From Chimonanthus salicifolius (lineage: Eukaryota > Streptophyta > Magnoliopsida > Laurales > Calycanthaceae): a stretch of 64,000 nt of DNA. The stretch spans positions 62,995,413-63,059,412 of the forward strand of contig CM023541.1 of the NCBI GenBank assembly GCA_013350335.1, written 5' to 3'. A program made the position numbers and the translations under genes. Below the pieces are notes generated by a model. That model made no database searches, had not been told where the DNA came from, and was given only the letters and a program-made list of their open reading frames with translations. Shown here in pieces: positions 43,901-55,473 of the stretch (position 1 is the stretch's first letter; the number at the start of each line of letters is the position of its first letter).

Positions 43901-46900
43901 TGGTAATATTGAGAGATCCTTGATCTTGACTTGATGGAATCAGGTACATGGAGCTTGCACAAAGAGTAGATGAAGCTCTGGCATTCATGGAGGCAGCTGG
44001 GCTCACTAGTGATCATCCTATAATGACCACCACTGAATTTTGGACATCCCATGAGTGCCTCCATCTGCCATATGAGCAGGCATTGACACGTGAGGATTCT
44101 ACAACTGGCCTCTACTATGATTGTTCTGCTCACATGCTTTGGGTTGGTGAGAGGACTCGGCAGCTGGATGGTGCACATGTTGAATTCCTTCGCGGTGTTG
44201 CCAATCCCATAGGAATAAAGGTGATTGCGATTCTTTATGTTTGGACTTGAATTTGCTTGTACTGTAACCAATAATTCTATATTCTGTTTCGTTCAGTAGT
44301 TTTCAGGATTGTCGAGGGACTTTAGGTAATGAATTCCTCCCCAGTCCTACTCATGACAAGAGCCTCTAGCATAGTTGGAAGTGTGGGTGCTTTGGGGTGA
44401 ATTTTTATGTGCAAAATTATAGATTCACTTGCCAGTTAGGATTGTGATTGCCGACTAGTTTTGCACCAACAATGCTAGTCCCTAAATGATTGATGGCTGC
44501 CATGAAGGGAGACAGTATGGTTCCCTTCTCTTGGGATAGCGCCTGTGCTTCTCAAGCGGCTCCAAAGACATTTGCCAGCATTCAGAAAAAAGAAAGAAAA
44601 ATGGACAAAATAAGATGCTACTATCAATCGATCATTCTATATTACAGAACCAAGAAGATGGAAATATGATTTAACTTAACACTAAGAAAAGAAAGAGATG
44701 GACAGTTTAGGAAGCTCCTCTAGATGCACTTTAGATCTCCTTCAAATTGATTGAAAATGCACAACTAGTTCATTTGCATGGAGTTTGACGGTTTGACCTA
44801 TATTAGCCGCCAATTGATGAACCCTCTATGATCCTTAGCTTAGATCAGGGCAAGTTGGTGTCGATATTAGGTTTGGGTGGATTGAATGATGAGATCAAGT
44901 TTTAGATGGCTTAGATGAAAGAAGTGAATTATCAATTACATTTAGGATGCTTGGGATGGCGAAGGAGCTTGCCTTTGAGAAGCATAGGGTCTCGGAGAAA
45001 TTTCAGTGAAGTTTTAGTGCATGTGACCCAATCCCTTTTGCTATGGGGGTGGGTTTCTATTTACAAGGAATAAGGGTGATTAGGTGCTCCTCTTCCTGAA
45101 AGCTACCCTTTTCATTCTAAAGCACTTATTTTCTTCTGTAAAAACTTTTTTACATGAAAGCTCGGCATATATTTTTACACACTTCTTTTCTCTGTTAAAA
45201 CTCACATTTTTTTTTTTTCTTAAAAATCATTTTTTTCCTAAATCTCTGCTTTTCTTCGTATAACTCTTATTTAAAAAAAAATTCATCCATTTCTTGTAAA
45301 GTCTCTTATTATATACCGCTCAAAAAATCACTAATTATCTTCTTTTCAAGAGTATTTGGATTTTCAGAATTTTGGCAATTTTTGGAATTTGAAAATTTCC
45401 ATTTACAAAATTCTAGATGAAGCAAAGTAGCAAACAATAGATTTTGAGCAGAATTTATCAAATTCCACCAAATCCAGAATTCCACGTTTAAATTCTGCAT
45501 GCCAAACAGGCCCCTAGTGTGTTGTGCTTCATTGATGTACCTAAGCAGTTACAACATTGTTGTAGCTTATAGAAGCTTTTGAGCATGTTTGGCAATGAAC
45601 AGCAAAAAGCAAGCACAAATTTTAGAAATTCATTTTCCCATTTTTGCCTCCTGGATGCTTTCGGGTCCGTCATGATACTTTGCTGATTGGTCCTGTTTCT
45701 GGATTTTCTGGCTTTACAGTTTACCCCGCAATTACTTGACTTTCTGAGCATGCACAGGAGGCCATATTCTAGAATATTGTTCCAACCCCTGTTAGATCCA
45801 CCTACATGTTACTACTGTCCACATCCATTATCATTTTTCTTTGATCAAAGTTCTTGTGGTGATCCAAATCAAGTGAGAACCATGAATTTTTCATTTTAGA
45901 TCAAGGTGGAGGATCCTAGCTTATGGTCAAAACCACGAAAGGTTATGATCAAAGTTTCCTTTATGTGTATTGTCTGCTTATTGTTTTTAGTCTATCATAT
46001 GTGATAATTATAACCTCTTTAAAACTAACATGCCGATAAGTTGAATGCTTTCATTTTGTGATTCTCTTGAAATTTCTAATGCCAGTAGTTATGATGCATC
46101 AACCACTGTGTGGTTTGAAAAGAAATTCCTCTTTAATGATGACATTTCTGCTATTTCAGCACTCCTGTATCTCAGAATGCTTGCTTTAGTGGTTTTAGTT
46201 TCAGCTCGACGTTCAGAATGACATGGCTATGCAAATCTCAAGTGGTTGATGGTTTTAAAAAATTGCTGTATTATACTATTCGTTGTGCTCTGCTCTGCCT
46301 TTTAACGTGCGCACTATTGCTTCTTCAGGTGAGTGACAAGATGGATCCTAACGAGCTTGTGAAATTGTGCGACATCCTAAACCCTCATAACAAGCCGGGA
46401 AGGTTGACCATAATCACACGAATGGGTGCTGAGAACATGCGTGTGAAACTTCCTGTGCTAATTAGAGCTGTACGTCAAGCTGGGCTCATCGTCACTTGGG
46501 TAAGTGACCCAATGCATGGAAACACGATCAAGGCTCCATGTGGCTTGAAGACACGCTCATTTGATGCAATCAGAGTAAGAACCATGATCTCTTGTGATCA
46601 ATTGCACTAAATTTCCATATATTTCTTTCTGCATCTTCTGTTTGTTCTGTGAGATAGTGGTGGATGTTAACAGTGTTGTATTTATTCTGTAGTCCGAGTT
46701 GAGGGCTTTCTTCGATGTTCATGAGCAAGAGGGTAGTCACCCAGGAGGAGTTCACTTGGAGATGACCGGGCAGAATGTTACAGAGTGCATTGGTGGTTCT
46801 AGAGTGGTGACATTTGATGACTTGTCTTCGAGATACCATACGCACTGTGACCCCAGGCTCAACGCCTCACAATCTCTCGAGCTGGCATTTGCAATCGCAC

Positions 46901-46929
46901 AGCGGCTAAGAAGGAAGAGGGTCAGGTGA
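40922..46929 (+). CDS. DHS: Plastid DAHP synthase, class II (shikimate pathway entry enzyme)
   Basis: 3-Deoxy-D-arabino-heptulosonate-7-phosphate synthase condenses phosphoenolpyruvate with erythrose 4-phosphate, committing carbon to chorismate, aromatic amino acids and phenylpropanoids. Exons: 40922-41380, 43388-43665, 43944-44220, 46329-46574, 46693-46929, joining in frame to 498 aa. Residues 1 to about 32 are Ser/Thr/Ala-rich with basic residues, as for a chloroplast transit peptide. Class II motifs are present: [11 protein letters not shown] with the metal-binding Cys at 117, the [10 protein letters not shown] segment, [38 protein letters not shown] with a metal-binding His, [14 protein letters not shown] with a Glu, and [16 protein letters not shown] with an Asp. 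No key residue is missing. Plants carry several paralogues and I cannot say which DHS isoform this is. Intron 1 is 2 kb. Confidence 0.97.
42154..42246. mobile_element. Short MITE-like palindrome in DAHP synthase intron 1
   Basis: The left arm aggttggagaattctagcat, ending in gccccatgaa, is mirrored by the right arm ttcatggggaac...gttctccaacct, forming an imperfect hairpin of about 93 bp. Related single arms appear just downstream (ttggttggagaacttc near 42305; gaggttggagaatcc near 42386), suggesting a second, more decayed copy. No target-site duplication was found. Confidence 0.5.
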
Positions 46930-47407
46930 AGTGGGAAGATGCTGTTCTCTTCTGTTTGTAAGCACTAAATGAGAGGATTATTTATTTGGAGAATGTGTAA
47001 GTATCAAAATCTTCATCAGAACCATCTTTTAATATATCTCTAAGAGATGTTTAATGATAAAGATTAATTATGTTGGAATTTTGAAAATATTGAAAAACAA
47101 CTATAACTAGGGGTAAAACCCGACCTGAAAAAAGTGTGGGCTGGGTTTGATCATTTTCAAATTCGGGTGGGTCAGGTTAGAGGGAAAAAAACCTGTATGA
47201 AATTCTGTTCCAGTTGGATTTAGAAATTTAAGATGAACCCGACCTGACCCGACTCAAATTAATTTAACTCAAGACCATTCAAAAATTATATATATAATAT
47301 CCTTAAGTTAAACCCTAATATGAGATGCGTTATTTGCTTTGCTTCTTGTGTGGCGGTAAAGAGAATGCGGGAGAGTCCTTGCGATAGAGAGAGAGACAAC
47401 AGCGAGA

Positions 47408-47690
47408 ATGGGAGATGAGAGAGAGAGGGTCCCGTCGTCCTCTTCATCCTCTTCTTTGTCCTCTTCGTTGCTAAACGGAAAAGGATTTCTCAAATCTAAT
47501 TGTGGCTCAGAAAATTCAGATGCACTTCCATTGTCTTCTTTCTCTTCATCATCTTCTTCCTAGGGTTTGAATGAGCGGAGAAAGCAACAAAAGCTCTTCT
47601 ACAGCTGGGTTTTCTCCTCCTATCACCAATGGCTCCACTGAAATAGACAGGCGAAAGGGAGATACTCCAAACAGAGAAATGATAAATCTT
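47408..47690 (+). other. Coding-like fragment flanked by repeat blocks
   Basis: Two consecutive plus-strand frames have coding-like composition: 47408-47563 (51 residues, starting MGDERERVPS and Ser-rich) and, just after its stop, 47571 onward (MSGESNKSSSTAG, then SPPITNGSTEIDRRKGDTPN). The second resembles the first exon of a plant nuclear gene, but I do not recognise a family and no downstream exon was found. It is richer in G+C than its neighbours and is bracketed by gggtcaggtt/cccgacc-type blocks (47120-47250 and 47845-47960). A captured or duplicated gene fragment is the best guess. Confidence 0.3.
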
Positions 47691-48063
47691 ATTTTTTTAT
47701 TTTATTTTAAGTTGTTTTTTTCTAAATCAAGCCAAATCACATCATTCCCTTTTCTGTAGATATCCTCTTCTTAACTCACTAAGTCATTAGAGTAATTTAA
47801 TCATTTAATAACAACTCAAAAAAAATTGAAGTCCTCTCTCTCTAAATCAGGTTGGGCTCGAGGTCGTTTCAGGCTCATTCTCGAGTTCGAGGTTGGGTTT
47901 TGTAGTTGGAATTACTAATTCGGGTCAGGTCAGGTTCAATCAGTTTTATCATGGATTAGGGTTGGATTTATCAAAATGAGAATGAAGTCTCTGCTGATGC
48001 ACTGACAATTGCGTTGTTTTGTTTCCCAGTAGTTCTCTCTACTTTGTTCCGTTTCATGAAATA

Positions 48064-48305
48064 GACAAAACCAGGGGTTTAAAAAGCGTTTATCAGCCAA
48101 AACGATATATCGACCGATATATCGTTATCGGCCAATATTTTTCTCTCTCCAACTGATATCGGCCGATATAATACGGCCGATATTTCAGCCGATATTGTGA
48201 ATATCGGCCAATAACGATATATCGGCCGATATTCACTAATTCAAATCCAGTACATATCGGCCGATACGATATATATCGGCCGATATTTGCACCCCTGGAC
48301 AAAAC
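48064..48305. mobile_element. hAT-type MITE built of TATCGGCCGATA palindromes, exact 8-bp TSD
   Basis: The element proper is 48072-48297 (226 bp). It begins caggggttt and ends gcacccctg, giving terminal inverted repeats with the CAGGG start typical of hAT elements. The 8-mer GACAAAAC flanks it perfectly on both sides (48064-48071 and 48298-48305). The interior holds about eight imperfect copies of the self-complementary motif TATCGGCCGATA, many of them perfect at the CGGCCG core, in direct and overlapping arrangement. It has no coding capacity and must be moved by an autonomous hAT transposase. Relatives lie at 58583-58724 and 38573-38827. Confidence 0.85.
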
Positions 48306-48362
48306 TCTTAAATTTAAGAGGACAATTATGTATTCTCATTTTCAGATAAGCTTCCAAGATTA

Positions 48363-48758
48363 CTTGAGTACAAGGCTGAAATCGGCCCGGGTGGGTCGGA
48401 TTTTTTAAAATCCAACTCGGCCTGAGTTACTAATATATGGAATCCGACTCGGCCCGAGTTACTAATATATAGAACCCGACCCGAACTTTTAACCCATACG
48501 TCTTGACCTTACCCTAATTAAAACCCGAATCAACTCGAAGTTTAATCCGACCCGCATTTTGAATTTACTTTAGTCTACTTTTTACTGGGTCGGATTAAAT
48601 TAAAAATCTCTCAACTCAACTCGACTTGAATTCAATGTGGGTTTTTGACTTCTCAACCTGACCCGACCCGACTGTCATAACCTGACTCGCATGATTTTCG
48701 GGTCGGGTTATGTGGGTTCGGGTCAAAATCCGACTAGAGTGTCATCCCTACTTGAGTA
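48363..48758. mobile_element. hAT-type MITE with GGGTCGGGT-like interior, exact 8-bp TSD
   Basis: The element proper is 48371-48750 (380 bp), with the 8-mer CTTGAGTA on each side (48363-48370 and 48751-48758). The ends (caaggctgaaatcgg and the inverse of tagggatgacac) are imperfect inverted repeats. The interior is rich in cggcccgag, cccgaccc and gggtcgggtt blocks in both orientations, so each half could pair with the other. It has no coding capacity. Similar ends occur at 8950-9390 and near 11028. Confidence 0.75.
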
Positions 48759-50058
48759 TATAGGTTATTTTTTGTTACCTACAAGGGATACACTGTTTCT
48801 TCTTGCTCTAATTACTTGTCGTTTTCTCGTTATCAAACTACATTCTCTCTCTTCTCACAATCTAGCATCCTTAAATGCTTTTTATTTAGGGTTGAGGTGT
48901 GGGGAGCCCCATCTTCTCTTCATCTAAATGACATTCTTTTCCTTTTCCTCTTATTTTACTTATTTTTTATCACTTTTTTAATCTTCTCTGCTATTGAAAT
49001 AACTTTTAGGTTTTCTCAATCATAATTTTATGAGTTACAATCGATAGAAAATCAAGACTTGATAATATTTTTGAAGTAAAATTCACTTTTAAAAGTTAGC
49101 CATTAAAAAGGGTATCAAGTATTATATACAATCGTTATTTTACCAATTAGATGATATGGAACTCTCTTGCTCTTTCACATCACCTCTCATGCAGTTGTTT
49201 AATGCGGCTGCACGTGGAACTTGCTTTGATATCATATTAGAAAATCAAGATTTGATAATATTTTTAAGATATAATTCATTATCAAAAGCTAGTTCTTGAG
49301 AGAAGAGTGCCTTAATTGTTATAGAGTTATTGATTTTTCAAATTAGACGATATAGACTCTCTTACCCTTCACATCATCATGATAAAAGCTCATTGAAGCG
49401 ATTTATCTCATCCATTAAAGCGGCAACTTTCCAAGTTCTTGGCCATCATTATCTCTCAAGAATGACTTGCATGTGCTCTTGGTGTAACTTATTCCTACAC
49501 CCTAAATTCCTCATGTCTAAAATGCGAATATGTTTTTTTGACCATGTCGTTTTGAAGCCTCATCTCATCTATATGAAGCCATATGGTTGTTTCACGAGGA
49601 GTGCATTTTGTGAACAATAGTCGTCATCGTCGAAAGACAATGACCCATGTATTTATGGTTATCTTACTAAGGGTATGGTTGACAATTGAGAAATTCTGAC
49701 TTGAAAAATTGGAATGTGAGTAAATCTATTCTTATTTAGGTAGATTAAAATCTTTAATGTTTAGCTACCACTATTAAAATCTTGGTAGATTGCAATCTTA
49801 ATGTTTAGGTAAGATGCTGAAGATCTTAATATATTTAAATTTTAGAAAAATAATGTAAAACATCAAACTAATCACAGTTCATATAATCTAAGGTCATTGA
49901 CATCCATTTTAACAAAGTCCCTATTTATACAGTATGAAAGCCCTCTTAAATTAATGGGTATATAATCTACTAATCTCTCATTGATGGGGCCAAATTGTGT
50001 GATACTTATAGTTAATGTATTGTGTGTACAGCTGGCCCAAACTTTTTGGCATTATTAC

Positions 50059-50240
50059 GGGAAATGATTTGTGCACCCCCTATTTTACCCATGGTGCACT
50101 CCTTTAATTGTTTTTTCCAATTTTGTCCCCCACCTAAAAAATGATGGAAATGGAGAAAAGGTAGGTGGAGGGCAAAATTGAAAAAAAAAATTGTAGGAGT
50201 GCACCATGGGTAAAAATGGGGGGTGCACAAATCACTTCCC
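50059..50240. mobile_element. MITE with about 80-bp inverted repeats
   Basis: The left arm starts gggaaatgatttgtgcaccc and the right arm is its near-perfect complement, ending ggtgcacaaatcacttccc. Pairing continues through acccatggtgcactcct and caattttgtcccccacct, so almost the whole 182 bp folds into one hairpin. A target-site duplication could not be fixed. There is no open frame of interest. Confidence 0.7.
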
Positions 50241-50277
50241 TTTTGAAAACCGAAGGCACGAGGAAAAGGTTCCTTTT

Positions 50278-50892
50278 AGGCATGTTCATGGGTTGGATTT
50301 GGGCCGGGTTTCGGAAAAAAACCCAAGCTCCTTTTATATCCATAAAAGATTGAGCCCATTTGAAGCCTATTGAATTTTTAAAGTTAAAGCTCTAGCCCAT
50401 CATTTAAATGTCGTTTATTTAGCACTTGACACTGTTTTTAGTTTTTATTTTTTAAAATTGTGTTTTGTAACTTAAAAAGATTTAATCATAAAAATTGAAT
50501 GCATACTTAAATATCTATCACTAGTTAAAATTTCAGTCTAAAATTCAATTTTTAGTTACTTGATCTTATGATCTTGATAGTCTAAGTTAGTGGACGTCTT
50601 TAAAAAGATGACATCTAGTGATTTTGACAGCTAAGATTGAATACTAGAAATTGAATTTTGAGATGAACTGGCTGCCATTTTTTAAGTCTTTTCAATTTAT
50701 ATGGTCATATTTTCAATTTATAAAACAAAATTCGAAATAGAAATTATGTAAAAAAATAAATGGGCTTAAAAGCCCAATGGACCTCAATGGGCTTTAAGTA
50801 AAATTCAGAGTCCAGATTGTAGAACAAAAAAATTGTTCAAGTTCATTTATTAAGTCAAATTTGGGTTAGGTTCAAACAAATGAATACCCCTA
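50278..50892. mobile_element. Possible diverged hAT-type element
   Basis: The left end aggcatgttcatggg and the right end tgaatacccct (inverse aggggtattca) are loosely inverted. The interior begins with gggccgggtttcgg and ends with aagcccaatggacctcaatg, phrases that also appear near 39560-39610. No target-site duplication was found; this is a tentative call. Confidence 0.3.
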
Positions 50893-51310
50893 GTTTGTTT
50901 GTACTTGCAAATTGAATCTAAATCCTCCAGGAGTTAACTTTTATAAAGCATTTTCTCTCCTTGGTAGAGAGGACTCTCTCATTGTTGTGTCACATGGTAT
51001 TGGGGAGAGAGAGTTTTCTTTACTAATAAGACATGATGCTCTACGTCTCCTGTGAAAACCCACTTCTAGAGGATCGATACTCTTGCAAATTGGGCTCCAC
51101 CTTGGGTGGTAACTGGGCTAGGCCAGATTTAGGGTTTAGGCATGATGGAGTGGGCATGGTCCACTTCACAACATTGTTTGAGAACTTGAAAAACTCATTT
51201 TGAATTTGAAATTCTATCAATTTGAGTAAGTTGGATATGTTTTTTAATTGACTAAAAAAACTCGGTATAACTCATTGACTTTCTTCAAAATCCTATGGGT
51301 CGAGTAAACT

Positions 51311-51313
<3 letters not shown>

Positions 51314-51351
<38 letters not shown>
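51314..51351. repeat. AT microsatellite
   Basis: About 19 at/ta dinucleotides in the spacer downstream of the CAT gene's 3' end. Its length is probably variable between individuals. Confidence 0.9.
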
Positions 51352-51354
<3 letters not shown>

Positions 51355-52114
51355 TATTTTTTAGTTTCCTAATGATGGTCCTCAAATGAAGTGTTTTTGC
51401 ACCTGAGTTAGGTCTGGATGCAAAGACAAAATAACCGTTGATTTTTGCTATTTGAAGTAGGGAATGTCTCTAATATTAAAAAAGACAATGTGCCTCTATC
51501 GATATTCGATAGCTTTTTTCAAATGATTTCGTTAGTTTTGACACTATGGTCGGTGACTCGGATTAGTGTTCTCGAATCCTCAAAAGGAGCTGTAGATTTT
51601 GATATCTATAATATTGAAAGGAAAAAGGGAAAATAAAGTAAAGGGATAGTGCATTTGTACCACTTAATTTTAAGTGGAATAATCTGTATTCTATTTTATG
51701 AAGGTATTTTCATATTTTATGAATGCTTACTCTCATTTAATGACTGACTAAAATTATAATGGCAATATTTTTCGATTCCTTCGCCACTTAACTGTTTAAA
51801 GAAGTATTTGTTTTACTATTTTTATTTTTTTTGAATTTTATTTTCACATAATTTTATATTTATTTATTTAAATATATTATTGAGTCCGTAGGATATATGG
51901 GTGATTGCACCAGAGGAACTATCTCAAGAAAGATGACTGAGAAAAAGGCTTATTTTATTTTATTTTTTTTCACTTTTCTTTCTGTGTTTTTGGGTTTTTT
52001 ACAGTAAGCAAGCAGTGTCCCTTTCTTAGGGAGGATGGCCTTTTCTTCATAGTTTTACATATATGATTCACAGTAAAATAGAAACAATATAAGCTACTTT
52101 GTTACTTTAAGCAA

Positions 52115-54999
52115 CTAGACTTCTACCTTGATTTGTTGAGTGGTGGATTTTGGGTTTTTACCATCTCCATCCATGTCCATTTCTTCACCATGGTATGTTG
52201 AATGGACCCCATAGAAAATATAGAACAAGGTGACCACACAACTCCACACACCAAACCTTAGGAAGGACTTCTTCTTGAGGGTGGTCATTAGGAATAGATT
52301 AAGGAAGATTGAGGCTGCAGCTGGCCACGGCATGAATGGCACCGACCACTCCGATGGTCCATGAACACAAGGGATTTTATAGTGAAAAAAAGCAGTAATA
52401 GAGATCGAAGCCCCGCCGAACAATGCCAGACTCCACCATTCTTCTTTGAGTTTCCATGATAAAGAGAAGCCGATTGAGCTTGATGAGAGGAGCAAGAGGT
52501 AGATGAGGGTGGGTAGAGGATGATTGCTTCCGAGCTTCACATAACGACGGTAAACGAGAGCGTTCGCCACCATGTAGAACACTAGTAGGGTGCCGATGGA
52601 GATCATCTCAAGCACGACTTGAAGATCGGTGAAGAGTGCAATTGACGCGGTGCATATGCCTGCACCATGGAGAAGAAATTAATCACTGGGTTTTTAGTGT
52701 CATTCCAGAGTAATTACATTTACTCTCAACAGTAATGGCATTTCTCATTTCTTCTTGTTTATGGGTATTTTAAAATGATTAGGATGAATGACTGGGGATA
52801 TGGGGAGTAAAATGTGTGAGGTTGCAACAAGAAATATTTCAGAAATTTACTAATCTGACCAAGGAAAAAAGGGTTGTCTTTTCTTTTCCTATCCTGTGTA
52901 TGCTACAATTCTAATTGAATTGTAATAGTGTCATGTGAATTGATATAGATTATGTTATCAGACCAATCCCACTACCGTATCCAAATGCATTCAAAAGGTT
53001 AGTTGGAAACACTTACCCAAGAATATGGTGGCATTCATGGGGGTTCCAGTAGAAGGGTGCACCCTAGCAAACCAATAAGGCACAAGCCGAGTTCGTCCGA
53101 TGACGCAGAGGTACCTTGCTTGGCCTAGCATGGCAACCAAGAGGGAGGCCACTATGCCCAAGCTTGCACCAGCTCCAACAATGTTGCCTGCCCATTTCCA
53201 CCCAGCGATCATCTGAAAAGCCGCCGAGAATGCTGCCTTATCTGGTATCTGCAGTGTAAGTTCATCTTTTCCGGTGAATACCATCTATGCTAAATGCACC
53301 TAAAATCGAAGTTCTTGTTGAATCCAATGGCTTTGAATGCCATCTCAGATAATAGGATGGACAATCAAGATTAAGTATCTATTCAATGTTGAACCAAATT
53401 TATAGAGTACAAATATATTTATACCTAATCAGAAGATCACTGGCTTGGAATTACTGACCTGATTGTATGGAATCATCACACACAAAGCCAAGGACATTAA
53501 GCAATAAAGCCCGGAAACGATGAGAACCGATCCGACGATGCCGATGGGGAGGCTCTTTGAAGGATTCTTGATCTCTTCTGCCATGGTCGACACAGAATCA
53601 TAGCCAATATAGCTGAAGTAAACTATAGCTGCTCCATCAAGAACCCCTCTAACACCAAAGGGGGCTATTCCTCTTGGCATTATCAAGTTTTTTTCACTCC
53701 CATTGTAAAAAGCAGCCACAATAACAAACCCAAAGAAAATTACATGAAAAATTGTCATCAGAAGATTCAATGTAGAGCTCTCCTTGGTACTGCAATCAAA
53801 AGAGATAGACCCATTACTCCTCAATCCAATATAATATATAAAAAAAAAAAATCAGCATATAATTTAACAGCCAATGACACTGCTGTTACATATTAATTAA
53901 TCAAATGCAAAATACCCACTAATCCATAATTAAAAAAGGACTAATGACTGACTATACAAGTAAATTTAACAAAGAAAGTGCAATGATGCAAGAGAAAACA
54001 GGAGACAAACCTATGACAGAGACAGATGGTGAGGAGAAGAATAAGAACGACAGCAGGGAAATCCAATCTATTGTATCCCTGTGCCAAACCACTCACTTCA
54101 ATCCTCCATAAATTAGGTTCGATCACTCCAAAGGTGCAGCACAAATAATCTGTAAAGCTCCTAGCCACTCCAGCATTGGATAATACATACTCCATCAATA
54201 TATTAGCTCCAGCAAAGTATCCCACGAACTCGCCTATCAGAATATCAATTCATTCAAAAGCTAAAAATACCTAGAAAGTTAAAAAAAAAAAAAAAAGAAC
54301 CGTTGAGGCTCTTCCGGGCATTCAAATGGTCCTCAACTCAAGTGGGCTGACATAATTCAACAAGAAGAGTGAACAAAAATATGTAAATCAATCTCCAAGA
54401 ACAAAAATCCAAAAAGAGGAGGTCTTCAGTTCGATTCACGCTCAAACCCTTCTGGGCCACTCTTCATGAGATTACTCCTCATCGACTTAACCCATGTCTG
54501 TGAATTGGGAGGTTTACACATACTCATAGGATTAGTCTCGCCTCCAATCTGAACTGAGGATACCCATGTTATAAAAAAAAAAAAATCTAATATAAGTGAT
54601 CATACCGAATGTGACCCTTAGATAGCTGAATGCACCTCCTGCAACTGGGATGTCGATGGAGAATTCGGTGTAACACAAGGAAGAAAGGAGCGCCGAAACT
54701 CCAGCAATTATATAGGAGATGAACACGGCTGGGCCGGACATCGACTGTGCCACTCGACCGGTTGTGACAAACACCCCGACACCTAGCATTCCTCCAACAC
54801 CAAGGGCTACTAGATCATACCATTCAAGCTTTCTCTTCATGTCTGCACCTGATCTTTGCCTTACTTGGTTGAGCTCCTCATTTGGTGTCCATGTCGCTAG
54901 CATTCTCTTTCTAAGCCTCAGGGGTGTTTGGGAGAGGGACTGAAGGTAAGAAGAGATGGAAGAAATTGTGTTGGATGGATTTGCCATTGGAGTTTCCAT
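52115..54999 (-). CDS. CAT: Cationic amino acid transporter, plant CAT family (APC superfamily)
   Basis: Predicted multi-pass membrane permease that imports or redistributes amino acids, related to animal SLC7 CATs. Exons, 5' to 3' on the minus strand: 54999-54606, 54233-54011, 53789-53459, 53248-53017, 52659-52115, joining in frame to 574 aa. The cytosolic N terminus has PLRLRKRMLATWTPNEELN and RQRSGADMKRKLEWYD; TM1 follows with LGVGGMLGVGVFVTTG, then GVSALLSSLCYTEFSIDIPV and AGGAFSYLRVTFGEFVGY, both typical of the family. The conserved FSYIGYDSVSTMAEEIKNP segment is intact in exon 3. About 14 hydrophobic segments are evident. The Lys/Thr/Gln tail ends TTQQIKVEV. It looks closest to CAT6/CAT7-type plant members, from memory. 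The ATG at 54999 was chosen; another lies four codons downstream. Introns are short apart from a SINE-bearing intron 1. Confidence 0.93.
54410..54585 (+). mobile_element. SINE (family B) fragment in CAT intron 1
   Basis: Box B-like cagttcgattcacgctc, then taggattagtctcgcctcca and gaggatacccatgttataaa, with an A run at 54573-54585. Body and tail match the copy at 28636-28800. It is inserted opposite to the CAT coding strand within the 372-bp intron 1, accounting for about half of it. The box A end is not clear. Confidence 0.55.
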
Positions 55000-55284
55000 G
55001 TCTTGGAAGTGAAGGTGGCTAATCAAGTTTTAATGCAAAGATTTATAGAAGGATTAGTAGGATTAGTAGGGTTGAAAGTCAGCTTTTTTTTTAAGTGCCG
55101 TTAATTCTTCAAATCTTCAAAGGGGATGTACTGGATTGTCCTGATTCTCATGGTACATTACTGAAATGGCAATACCACCCTTGCAATCCTTCAAAAGTAC
55201 CTCACACCCACTAGGGCTTGGCTTAAATTTATCCTTTCTGATAGATACTAAATGGTTAGCTTCTCTAAAAAAAAAAAAAGACTC

Positions 55285-55473
55285 TTTAATCACATGGTGT
55301 AGTTCAACTTATTGCTTTTCGCGTCCCGCCTCCAGAAGCACGAGGTTGTGGGTTCAAGCCCCAATGGCCTAACATTGGTGTGCCCTGGGAAAAGTGGGCT
55401 CACCCGTGGAGGTTTTACGTTGGGTATCCTACAGTTTCTCACATGTAAATTCAAAAAAAAAAAAATCTCTCTT
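55285..55473 (+). mobile_element. tRNA-derived SINE (family A) upstream of CAT
   Basis: It contains box A-like tggtgtagttcaactt, box B ttgtgggttcaagcccc, body ggtgtgccctgggaaaagtg and ttttacgttgggtatcctac, and tail acatgtaaattcaaaaaaaa with 13 A. The flanks ctctttaat and ctctttatt look like an altered target-site duplication. It lies 300-470 bp upstream of the CAT start codon, in the probable promoter. Confidence 0.7.

Larger units (their letters stand above)
46930..52114. other. Intergenic region between DAHP synthase and CAT
   Basis: Apart from a doubtful coding-like segment at 47408-47690, no gene is supported. It is occupied by MITEs with clear ends (48072-48297, 48371-48750, 50059-50240), a possible hAT-type element (about 50278-50892) and an AT microsatellite. 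Between 48760 and 50050 and between 51360 and 52110 I see only AT-rich sequence. Confidence 0.55.

Noticed and set aside
47306..47316. Telomere-like aaaccctaa motif
   Set aside because: A single short occurrence; no tandem array, so no interstitial telomere.
48072..48297. TATCGGCCGATA repeats considered as simple satellite DNA or an operator array
   Set aside because: The block has inverted ends and an exact 8-bp duplication, so a transposon is the better description; binding by a regulator is untested.
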